A stretch of 6,309 nucleotides of DNA from Acholeplasmataceae bacterium (GTDB lineage: Bacteria; Bacillota_I; Bacilli_A; Acholeplasmatales; Acholeplasmataceae): assembly GCA_030656435.1 (NCBI GenBank), contig JAUSOA010000115.1:1-6309 (forward strand), read 5' to 3'. The notes under the pieces were generated by a model. It had not been told where the DNA came from, made no database searches, and was given only the letters and a program-made list of their open reading frames with translations. The translations under genes were made by a program, and so were the position numbers. Shown here piece by piece: positions 1 through 5,754 of the stretch. Positions within the stretch are counted from its first letter, which is position 1; each line of letters opens with the position of its first letter.

Positions 1-34
1 TATGAAGTGCTAAAGATTCTTGCATGATGTCCAT
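1..34 (-). CDS. 5' end of an unidentified gene (possibly malic enzyme), cut by the window edge
   Basis: Only the start is visible: ATG at 34-32, reading MDIMQESLALH to the window edge. A good ribosome binding site (AGTAGGAGA) lies about 6-8 bases upstream, which supports a genuine start. It is on the same strand as the abiEi-like gene, with 68 bases between that gene's stop and this ATG and no terminator between them, so co-transcription is possible. Eleven residues cannot identify a family. The helix ending in '-LALH' recalls the first helix of bacterial malic enzymes, but this is a weak impression. It does not resemble the usual N-terminus of AbiEii, the toxin expected at this place. Confidence 0.6.
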   Translation of the reverse strand, partial: MDIMQESLALH

Positions 35-44
35 AAATTTTCTC

Positions 45-110
45 CTACTTATCATTAGTTTTTTTTCTTGAAATTATGCAAAAAAATATCATTGAAGTGG
101 GGTTATTCAT
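45..110 (-). other. Possible remnant of the abiEii toxin start, overlapping the abiEi stop
   Basis: An ATG at 110-108 overlaps the last codons of the AbiEi gene in another frame and reads MNNPTSMIFFC..., 21 residues before a TAG at 47-45. AbiE operons normally have the toxin gene start overlapping the antitoxin stop in just this way. AbiEii proteins of Firmicutes often begin with a short MNNP/M-type leader followed by a lysine-rich helix. Here the match is lost after the seventh residue and the frame closes inside the ribosome binding site of the next gene. It may be the scar of a toxin deletion. Chance is a real alternative, since the frame is short. Confidence 0.25.
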
Positions 111-858
111 CCTCTTTTTTCTCAATTAATACCCACCTTGGTACAACTAACTGAAATTTTGATAAATACTTTCCTTTATATTCAGATTCGCTATTTAAAT
201 ATCGCACACTTTTTTTTATGTGTTTCTCTAATATCTTAAAAAAATCATCAGAAAGATTTAGCCTTGATCTGTGCAATGATAATATGAAGGCAACTTTTTG
301 ATATAAACCTTGATTATTGTAATGTTCTAAATATGTAAGTATTTTTTGCTCCTTGATTTGGTTCACTAAATCCATATTGTTTAATATTTCATCTAAACTA
401 GAGATTTTGTCAATATGGTAAATAGCATCAATAATGGTACGTTCAATGTCTGTAACCCTTACTCCTTTTGTATATGATGGCTCAATTACACCAAAGTCAC
501 CAATAGATTTCACATATTGATAGTATATACCTTCAAATTCAAAAGAGTTAAAATGAATTGATGATGAAACATAAACAGTGTTATATACCTGATTAGAATA
601 ACCATAGAAGTCAAAAGCGGAGTAATGGCTAATGTAGGAGGATTTGTTTATGTTGGATGCGATTTGAAACTTATCAGCATATACATCACCCGTAGATGCG
701 TTCACACAAGAATAAAGATTGTTTCGGATTTTTTTTAGTAGTCCCTTCATGACAAGTCTTCTAAGAGCAGAATATGTCGTCGACTCATTTTTATAAATTT
801 CTTTTGCATCTTCAAATGTAAAAACAGTTTTTTCAGATAGTTCCTTATATCCTGTCAT
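103..858 (-). CDS. AbiEi-family antitoxin / autorepressor (type IV toxin-antitoxin), without its toxin
   Basis: This 251-aa protein has the AbiEi layout. An N-terminal winged helix (about residues 5-50, with 'TTYSALRRLVMKGLLKKIRNNLY') is followed by the family's signature 'SYISHYSAFDFYG' (74-86) and 'VRVTDIERTIIDAI' (133-146), and then a helical C-terminal part. In characterised AbiE systems the N-terminal domain binds inverted repeats in its own promoter, and the C-terminal domain counters the nucleotidyltransferase toxin AbiEii. The ATG at 858 is preceded by GAAGGTGAAAAT, an adequate ribosome binding site, and by a near-consensus promoter. The toxin gene that should follow directly is absent. 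The protein may therefore be a leftover antitoxin, a guard against toxins acting in trans, or simply a regulator. Family assignment is firm; present function is inferred. Confidence 0.87.
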   Translation of the reverse strand: MTGYKELSEKTVFTFEDAKEIYKNESTTYSALRRLVMKGLLKKIRNNLYSCVNASTGDVYADKFQIASNINKSSYISHYSAFDFYGYSNQVYNTVYVSSSIHFNSFEFEGIYYQYVKSIGDFGVIEPSYTKGVRVTDIERTIIDAIYHIDKISSLDEILNNMDLVNQIKEQKILTYLEHYNNQGLYQKVAFILSLHRSRLNLSDDFFKILEKHIKKSVRYLNSESEYKGKYLSKFQLVVPRWVLIEKKEDE

Positions 859-879
859 ATTTTCACCTTCTTTACTTTA

Positions 880-908
880 ATTATACGACATTATTATTCA
901 TATTTCAA
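880..908 (-). promoter_or_regulatory. Sigma-A-type promoter of the abiEi-like gene
   Basis: On the minus strand, TTGAAA (908-903) and a perfect TATAAT (885-880) are separated by exactly 17 bases. Transcription should start near 873, giving a leader of only about 15 bases that carries the ribosome binding site. Nothing else in the 148-base gap between this gene and the hydrolase competes as a promoter. Confidence 0.8.
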
Positions 909-919
909 TACTTTTGTCG
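886..919. promoter_or_regulatory. Candidate AbiEi operator: CGACA / TGTCG inverted half-sites
   Basis: On the minus strand CGACA (919-915) and TGTCG (890-886) form an inverted pair with 24 bases between. The second half-site directly abuts the -10 box and the first lies just upstream of the -35 box. AbiEi proteins are known to repress their operon by binding inverted repeats at the promoter, so this is the natural candidate. The half-sites are only 5 bp, so chance is not excluded. Confidence 0.45.
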
Positions 920-925
920 ATATAT

Positions 926-968
926 TAAACTAAAACGAAGCAAACATCCAAATTATTCTGGATGCTTC
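926..968 (-). terminator. Rho-independent terminator after the SWIM/serine hydrolase operon
   Basis: Read on the minus strand, GAAG-CATCCA, an 8-base loop and TGGATG-(TTTG bulge)-CTTC form a hairpin (968-937), followed by GTTTTAGTTT. The inner stem is 6 bp and the outer 4 bp, separated by a 4-base bulge. It lies about 40 bases past the hydrolase stop and just upstream of the abiEi promoter, so it isolates the two transcription units. Confidence 0.75.
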
Positions 969-1006
969 TATTTCTTTCAAGTTGAATTTTCTATATTTGA
1001 TTACTG

Positions 1007-2020
1007 CTACATCTTTTTTAATTCATCAAATATATCCCATACACCGCTTGATGTATTGGATGCAACAAAATTATACTTACCATTATTTGGGTTATAGCTT
1101 GATGTAAATGAGATTCCTGGGTCTCCCCCAAATAGATATGGATAGATACCATCATTTGCCTTCTTAAGCCATAAACCAAGACCATAGAAGTTATTTGTTT
1201 TCTCATCGACAACAACGTGTGGGTGCATAAATATTTCGACTAGTTCTTTCGATATTATTTGATAATTAAAGAAGGATTCCCATATTTTTTTCATATCGCT
1301 ATTGGAGATTATTGCCCCGCCATCTCCACCTGCTTGATAGGGTAATAGATCGTGATTCGTTAAGGAATCCTCTTCATTACCTAAATATCCTAATGCAGTA
1401 TGCTCAGGAAATTGACTTAAGTGATAAATCCCGCTTCTAGTAATTCCTAAGGGCATTAATAGCTCATCATTAATAAAGTCTTTATATGATTTTTTTGAAA
1501 CCTCTTCAATAATGATTCCTAGGTAAACATATCCTTGATTGTTATAATTGAATTTTTCACCTGGGATGAACTTTTGTGGATCCTTAGAAAATATTGGAAT
1601 AAAGTCTTTAGGGTTAATTAGATCTTTATAGGGTACGCTAAATGAGATAGGCTCTTGATCATCTAATAGATCTTCATCTAAGTAATCAGAGATTCCAGAG
1701 GTATGAGAAAGCAAATCTTTGATAGTTATATCAGGATGAATTGAATCCATCTTTAAATCATATAATTCCTTAGCCTTTGAATCTAAACTCATTTTTTTCA
1801 TATCGATTAATTTTCCAATAGCAAGTGCAGTTAAAAACTTAGTCCCACTTGCTACAGCAAATAAGGTATCTTGAGTTATAGGAATATTAAGTTTTCTATT
1901 TTCCATACCACTTACGTATTGAAAGGTGATTTGATGACCTTCTTCGATACTGACTATACCGGAGTACTTCTTTTCTTTAAGAACGTTTAATAATGCTTTA
2001 TATTTAAAATCGTTTTTCAT
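1007..2020 (-). CDS. Beta-lactamase-fold serine hydrolase (class C / AmpC-like family), cytoplasmic
   Basis: This 337-aa protein belongs to the broad family of penicillin-binding-protein-like esterases, peptidases and class C beta-lactamases (Pfam Beta-lactamase). Visible motifs are the nucleophile box S58-G-T-K61 in 'FAVASGTKFLTAL', the typical 'LLSHTSGISDY' (103-113), the YxN-type box Y159-N-N161 in 'FNYNNQGYVYLG', 'AGGDGGAIISNSDM' (230-243) and the third box 'FGGDPG' (297-302). In that last box the usual His or Lys before the glycines is replaced by Phe. There is no signal peptide: the N-terminus is 'MKNDFKYKALL', so the enzyme probably acts in the cytoplasm, and true beta-lactamase activity is unlikely. 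The ATG is fixed by an in-frame TAA directly before it. The gene starts 7 bases after the SWIM gene stop and is probably translated by coupling. Substrate unknown. Confidence 0.88.
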   Translation of the reverse strand: MKNDFKYKALLNVLKEKKYSGIVSIEEGHQITFQYVSGMENRKLNIPITQDTLFAVASGTKFLTALAIGKLIDMKKMSLDSKAKELYDLKMDSIHPDITIKDLLSHTSGISDYLDEDLLDDQEPISFSVPYKDLINPKDFIPIFSKDPQKFIPGEKFNYNNQGYVYLGIIIEEVSKKSYKDFINDELLMPLGITRSGIYHLSQFPEHTALGYLGNEEDSLTNHDLLPYQAGGDGGAIISNSDMKKIWESFFNYQIISKELVEIFMHPHVVVDEKTNNFYGLGLWLKKANDGIYPYLFGGDPGISFTSSYNPNNGKYNFVASNTSSGVWDIFDELKKM

Positions 2021-2027
2021 TTACTCA

Positions 2028-3476
2028 CTACCTATTCTTTTTTACTATCTTTTGGAATTCATCAATCATCGCAACTCTTTTTGTGTATTTAGCTATTCCG
2101 ATATTAGAAACATCTACATAGTTATCAGGAAATGCTTTCATATAATTTTTGATCATCCAAGCAAGCTTTCTATATTGGTTTCTTGTGTTAGCCTTATCTA
2201 TTTCTTTCAATAAAAGGTTTGAATATATTCCATTTCTCTCTTCAAGAAATAGACTGTCAAAAGAGCTGTTATAAGATAAAATCAAGTATGGTTTCCTACT
2301 TATAACCTCAAGTAACCAATCAAACATTTTTTCTTCATTATAGATTTTTGCCAAAAAGTCAAAATCTTCATCATTTTTTTTAATTAATGTTGCAACAAAA
2401 TCATTCCAATCTTCTTTGTTCAAGCATGCTTTTATTTTGTAAAATAGATCAAAATCGTATATACCAATCAACTCTACACCAAGTCTTTTAACCTCGCTCC
2501 AGTTTTCTAGGCTCATATAATGATTCATCAGAGATTTCTCGATATTTTTAATATTGCCTCTTTGTTCGAATATCTTAAGTCCTTTATTCAGATAGTCGAT
2601 TGCTTCATTGATATTCGATTGAGCTAGCAAATCTGCATATTCTAAATAAAAGAATGCGAATTGTTGATTGTTAATTAAAAACTGTTTTATCTCCGTTGGT
2701 TTAAATCTTTTTATCAAGTCATATTGAAGTTCCTTTATTAACCCAACTGTATAAATTCCGTATATTTTCTTACCCTCCCGGTTAATCTTTTGCTCGAAGA
2801 AGGAATATATCTCTTTATAATACAAATCATCATATCCAAAGTGAATCAATATAGGATAAAAATTAATAGCGAAGTCAGAGTGTATTCTTTTCGCACAAAA
2901 GAGTAGCATTTCAAACTCTTTTCCTATATTAGAATCCCCTGCCTGAATAGATTCAATCACTTCATGCTCTAGAATATCAAAAATTTCTCTTAAAACCGAC
3001 TGCAAAAATCCACTTGAATCATCAGATGATAATAAAAGATTGGTGTTTTCTCTATATTGATCACTTAAGATATCAAATCTTCGAATTGATAATCTTTTCC
3101 CTATGTATTTCTTTATCCTATCATTTAGTTTAGAGGCATATTGTATAGTTTCACGGTAATCCATAAATATATCTTCATCTTCTTCATATTCTATTTCCTC
3201 ATGCTCTTCATCGAGTAAGTCTCTAGATAGTAGATATAAAGCAGATGCTACATGCTTACACTCGCTTTGATGGTATGGGCAACTGCATGAGTAAGATAGT
3301 ATATTATAATCATTATCTAGTTCTGCTTTTACTTCATAGATAGACTGACCTTCACACGAAAATTGATAAATTCCCTTATCACTTTTTTCAAGCTTTATTT
3401 TGTTGTTTTTAAAGTAATAATATCCTCTTTCAAGCATTTTAGTAGGAAATAAGTCTATAAAATCATAAAGATTCAT
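2028..3476 (-). CDS. SWIM zinc-finger protein with helical repeat C-terminus, no helicase
   Basis: This 482-aa protein carries a complete SWIM zinc-binding motif (CxCx6CxH) with ligands C64, C66, C73 and H75 in 'CSCPYHQSECKH'. The N-terminal 85 residues have the usual SWIM build-up ('MLERGYYYFKNNKI', then 'Y-V-A-ELDNDYNILSYSCSC'). An acidic linker follows at 88-103, and then about 370 residues of helical, TPR-like sequence ('AIDYLNKGLKIFEQRGN', 'LMNHYMSLENWSEVKRLG'). SWIM domains are thought to bind DNA or protein and are often fused to SNF2 helicases. No Walker or DEAH motif is present here, so it is not a helicase. The ATG has GAGG nine bases upstream. It is the first gene of an operon with the serine hydrolase and is divergent from the UPF0158 gene. 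Role unknown; a scaffold or nucleic-acid-binding adaptor is an inference. Confidence 0.85.
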   Translation of the reverse strand: MNLYDFIDLFPTKMLERGYYYFKNNKIKLEKSDKGIYQFSCEGQSIYEVKAELDNDYNILSYSCSCPYHQSECKHVASALYLLSRDLLDEEHEEIEYEEDEDIFMDYRETIQYASKLNDRIKKYIGKRLSIRRFDILSDQYRENTNLLLSSDDSSGFLQSVLREIFDILEHEVIESIQAGDSNIGKEFEMLLFCAKRIHSDFAINFYPILIHFGYDDLYYKEIYSFFEQKINREGKKIYGIYTVGLIKELQYDLIKRFKPTEIKQFLINNQQFAFFYLEYADLLAQSNINEAIDYLNKGLKIFEQRGNIKNIEKSLMNHYMSLENWSEVKRLGVELIGIYDFDLFYKIKACLNKEDWNDFVATLIKKNDEDFDFLAKIYNEEKMFDWLLEVISRKPYLILSYNSSFDSLFLEERNGIYSNLLLKEIDKANTRNQYRKLAWMIKNYMKAFPDNYVDVSNIGIAKYTKRVAMIDEFQKIVKKNR

Positions 3477-3493
3477 AAGGAAAAACCTCGCTT

Positions 3494-3502
3494 TGATATA
3501 AT
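3494..3502 (+). promoter_or_regulatory. Extended -10 promoter of the UPF0158 gene
   Basis: TGATATAAT is a perfect TATAAT (3497-3502) with the TG of an extended -10 element. No good -35 is seen 16-18 bases upstream, as is common for this promoter type. Transcription would start near 3509, just before the ribosome binding site. The complementary strand contains an overlapping TATTAT (3503-3498) that could serve the SWIM gene, though I see no good -35 for it. Confidence 0.5.
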
Positions 3503-3523
3503 ATTGTTAAAGGGGTGGTCTCT

Positions 3524-3922
3524 GTGATAAAAATTGATAAGGTTATTGAAGCTCTTGAATTTTCACTAATGTCAAATATGGATCCTATGATAACACCATA
3601 TTTTGATAGGAAAAAACAAGAATTTGTTTATTTTGACGAGCATGAGTTTGATGCTATTATCGATGATGATAATCAATATATTGGTTTCTACGAAGAAATT
3701 TACTCAAACACAATCATTGAATCTTTTATACTCACAATAAATGACACTCGAATTAAGGAAAGAATGTTTGATATATTTCGTGGTAAGGGTAAGTATTCAC
3801 GAATCAAAAACTACTTCTATACCTTGGGTTTGGAAAGAGAATACTATAAATTTAGAGATGAATTCATCAAGGAAAAAGCAATTGAGTGGTGCAAAGAAAA
3901 CAACATCAGTTATGAATTATAG
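3524..3922 (+). CDS. UPF0158 family protein
   Basis: This 132-aa protein is of unknown function. The C-terminal half holds the family signature: 'FRGKGKYSRIKNYFYTLGLEREYYKFRDEFIKEKAIEWCKENNI' in pieces at GKGKYSRIK (87-95), YKFRD (108-112) and IEWCKENNI (120-128). The N-terminal part is acidic and likely alpha/beta. I place the start at GTG 3524, not at the in-frame GTG 3515, because AAAGGGG (3509-3515) is then a strong ribosome binding site 8 bases upstream; a start at 3515 would sit inside that site. Length is typical for the family. It is divergent from the SWIM gene (47 bp between starts) and convergent with fic (25 bp between stops). No biochemical role is established, and the neighbours do not settle one. 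Confidence 0.85.
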   Translation: MIKIDKVIEALEFSLMSNMDPMITPYFDRKKQEFVYFDEHEFDAIIDDDNQYIGFYEEIYSNTIIESFILTINDTRIKERMFDIFRGKGKYSRIKNYFYTLGLEREYYKFRDEFIKEKAIEWCKENNISYEL

Positions 3923-3947
3923 AGAAAAATCAGTAATAAGAATGAAA

Positions 3948-5108
3948 CTAAATTGCAAATTGATCCAATATCTCTAAAACTTCCTTGCATTCATAAGCCA
4001 CATCACGTTTTTCATTACCTATTTTTGAAATAATTCCTGAGTCTAATAAAATCTCTATATTATTTCTAACCGCTTGATCATTTGCATCATGTTTATTTTT
4101 TATGTATTTAACATCGAGTACTGGTTGAATTAATAAATCATCTAGTATTTTCCAAGCAAGTGCATCCTTTCTAACATCAAGTTTGATATGCCACGAATCC
4201 TTTAAGCTTAACATTGCATCAAGTGCTTTATATACCTTAGGAACAATTTGAAGTGCATTATCTAGTAATAGCTTTATGATTTCTTCATAGTTCCCGTCTT
4301 TAAATACATTCAACGCGTGAATGTATTTTTTAGGGTCTTTTACAAGTTCAACTGAAAAAGGAACGTATATGTTTTCTAAAAATAATGATTGTTTCAATAT
4401 AACTTGAATAAGTATTCTACCCACTCTACCATTACCATCACTAAAGGGGTGTATGATTTCAAAATAAGCATGTGAAAATGCCGCTATAATCAAAGGATGT
4501 AAGTCTTTTCTATTCACAAATGATACGAGTTGGTTCATATAGGTACTTAAATGTTTTGGATGTGGTGGAACATAATCTGCTTCATGCGGTAATTGATTGG
4601 ATGATCCAATCCAGTTTACTACTTTTCTTATACCTTCATCCTTGAGATTTAACTCACCCTCATGCATAAGATTTCGATGCATTTCGATGATTAACTCCAA
4701 GTCTATCTTTCTTTGATTATTAACGCTAGAGATTAAAGCTTCTAGGTTGGATTGGATTATTTTCGCTTCAGCCGTATTCTTTTTACTTAGTTGAGCCAAT
4801 GCTACATTTCTATTACTTGCACGATAGTGCTCTATTTGCGAGCTTGATAAGGCTTCAGTTCTAAGCAGTAACATAGGAAATGCGATAAGTTTTTCTTTGA
4901 CAAATCCATCAAGTTTTGATAACACTTCAATAGTTTCCATTAGGAGTTCACTTGTTTTCGGACTTAAAACAATATCAATATTTGATAGGTCATTAATGAC
5001 AGCACTTTGATATGGTTTATTGGAAAGCTCTCTATTTTTTCTGGACATGTAAGTTAAATAGTTTGTGTTATCTAAAAAAATTCCTTCATAATAAACAAAT
5101 GGCTTCAT
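3948..5108 (-). CDS. Fic-domain protein, probable AMPylase with class II-like self-inhibition
   Basis: This 386-aa protein has the standard three-part build. The N-terminal Fic_N region (about 5-100) carries the inhibitory helix with S89 and E93 in 'ALSSSQIEHYRAS'. The Fic core has the complete motif H220-PFSDGNGRVG-R231, with the catalytic His, the phosphate-binding GNG and the final Arg, plus the substrate flap 'GSSNQLPHEADYVPP' (168-182). The C-terminus is a winged helix (about 325-386). Proteins with this motif usually transfer AMP from ATP to Tyr, Ser or Thr of a target, and the inhibitory Glu blocks ATP until relieved. I chose ATG 5108 because GAGGAG ends 8 bases before it; the in-frame GTG at 5117 overlaps that site. 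It has its own promoter and no separate antitoxin gene beside it, consistent with built-in inhibition. Target unknown. Confidence 0.93.
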   Translation of the reverse strand: MKPFVYYEGIFLDNTNYLTYMSRKNRELSNKPYQSAVINDLSNIDIVLSPKTSELLMETIEVLSKLDGFVKEKLIAFPMLLLRTEALSSSQIEHYRASNRNVALAQLSKKNTAEAKIIQSNLEALISSVNNQRKIDLELIIEMHRNLMHEGELNLKDEGIRKVVNWIGSSNQLPHEADYVPPHPKHLSTYMNQLVSFVNRKDLHPLIIAAFSHAYFEIIHPFSDGNGRVGRILIQVILKQSLFLENIYVPFSVELVKDPKKYIHALNVFKDGNYEEIIKLLLDNALQIVPKVYKALDAMLSLKDSWHIKLDVRKDALAWKILDDLLIQPVLDVKYIKNKHDANDQAVRNNIEILLDSGIISKIGNEKRDVAYECKEVLEILDQFAI

Positions 5109-5134
5109 ATGAATCACTCCTCTAATTTGACTTT

Positions 5135-5163
5135 ATTTTACAACAAAAACATAGAATTAACAA
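5135..5163 (-). promoter_or_regulatory. Promoter of fic
   Basis: On the minus strand, TTGTTA (5163-5158) and TAAAAT (5140-5135) are spaced by 17 bases, with transcription expected near 5128 and the ATG at 5108. The spacer is almost entirely occupied by one outer arm (5145-5156) of the 80-bp palindrome described next, so anything bound to that arm would compete with RNA polymerase. Confidence 0.65.
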
Positions 5164-5224
5164 GGTAGTTATTCTACTTTAAGTGATTATCGTAGAATAA
5201 GGACGTCTTTTGTTCTATGTTTTT
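5145..5224. repeat. 80-bp nested inverted repeat upstream of fic
   Basis: Two perfect inverted pairs share one centre (between 5184 and 5185). The outer arms are AAAAACATAGAA (5145-5156) and TTCTATGTTTTT (5213-5224), 12 bp. The inner arms are TTATTCTAC (5169-5177) and GTAGAATAA (5192-5200), 9 bp. Between them lie two equal 12-base stretches that pair poorly (about 5 of 12 positions), and the centre is a 14-base loop. A folded RNA or cruciform would have a symmetric internal loop. Possible roles are an operator region for a dimeric regulator, a decayed miniature inverted-repeat element, or a structured RNA. It lies almost wholly upstream of the fic transcription start, so it is not a leader attenuator of fic. 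Confidence 0.8.
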
Positions 5225-5269
5225 AGTTTTTAATAGATTTACAATGGGGTATTTTACTTCATGTGCCTT

Positions 5270-5308
5270 TTAAAAATAAAGAACTCGATTGCTTAAACCG
5301 AGTTTTTT
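5270..5308 (-). terminator. Terminator after the 126-aa gene (may act in both directions)
   Basis: On the minus strand, AACTCG (5304-5299), an 11-base loop and CGAGTT (5287-5282) form a stem followed by CTTTATTTTT. The hairpin begins only 8 bases past the stop codon at 5312. On the plus strand the same stem is followed by TTTT, so it could also stop plus-strand transcription, although no plus-strand gene leads into it. The stretch 5225-5270 between this hairpin and the palindrome holds nothing I can name. Confidence 0.75.
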
Positions 5309-5311
5309 GAT

Positions 5312-5692
5312 CTATAATTTTTTAAGTACTGCAACCTTACACTCAACCTGATGTTCTATCCCATTAATAACAACTGGAACTTGAACTGCTTCATTATGAA
5401 TGTATTCTACCTTGACAGTAGTTTTACCAACCTGAAGAATTTGATTAACTTCTAATGAGTCTTTCGCTCTAAATGTCATTGATTCCATGTTCTTGTCTAG
5501 TATCCCATAAATAGGCATATCTAGATTGATGAACTCAGAGGTTACCTTCTTCATCTTGACTGATTCTTTTTTAAATGCTTGATAAAGTTCCACCTTTTCC
5601 TTGGTGTCTACTGCGTATTGTTTAACTTCATCTACAGCTTTATCTGCTTGTTTTTTAACTTCTCTAAAAAATTCTTTACTTTGTTTTTTCAT
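5312..5692 (-). CDS. Hypothetical 126-aa protein: charged amphipathic helix plus beta-rich tail
   Basis: I do not recognise this gene. Residues 1-50 are lysine- and glutamate-rich and strongly helical, with heptad-like spacing ('EFFREVKKQADKAVDEVKQYAVDTKEKVELYQAF'), in the style of YtxH-like or LEA-like stress proteins. Residues 55-126 look beta-rich ('LEVNQILQVGKTTVKVEYIHNEAVQVPVVINGIEHQVECKVAVLKKL'). There is no signal peptide or membrane segment. The single Cys (118) makes a metal site unlikely. The ATG at 5692 has an upstream GGAGGG at a slightly long spacing (11 bases) and an in-frame TAA two codons before the ATG, so no earlier start is possible. It has its own -10 element and terminator, so it is probably a single-gene unit. 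A membrane- or surface-associated stress protein is only a guess. Confidence 0.8.
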   Translation of the reverse strand: MKKQSKEFFREVKKQADKAVDEVKQYAVDTKEKVELYQAFKKESVKMKKVTSEFINLDMPIYGILDKNMESMTFRAKDSLEVNQILQVGKTTVKVEYIHNEAVQVPVVINGIEHQVECKVAVLKKL

Positions 5693-5722
5693 ATTTTAAT
5701 GAACCCTCCAATCTCTACTTAT

Positions 5723-5728
5723 ATTATA
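5723..5728 (-). promoter_or_regulatory. -10 element of the 126-aa gene
   Basis: A perfect TATAAT lies on the minus strand 30 bases before the ATG. The -35 region is poor: the best candidate is TTAATG at 18 bases. The promoter may need an activator, or the gene may also be read from the kinase gene upstream, since no terminator is visible between them (5693-5754). Confidence 0.45.
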
Positions 5729-5754
5729 CCCTTAAATGCTAAATTTCATTAAAA

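Noticed and set aside
73..78. CATAAT as a -10 box for the gene starting at 34
   Set aside because: No acceptable -35 box and a very AT-rich surround, so I could not separate it from chance.
1018..1215. Alternative minus-strand frame within the hydrolase gene
   Set aside because: Shadow of the hydrolase 3' end; the hydrolase frame carries the GGDPG box here.
3923..3947. Terminator between the convergent UPF0158 and fic genes
   Set aside because: No hairpin with a T-run is visible in these 25 bases; the two transcripts probably overlap.
3741..3977. Second plus-strand frame inside the UPF0158 gene
   Set aside because: It is an out-of-frame shadow; the UPF0158 frame carries the family signature and the good ribosome binding site.
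5202..5207. GACGTC 6-bp palindrome within the nested repeat
   Set aside because: A single 6-bp palindrome without flanking symmetry is expected by chance.
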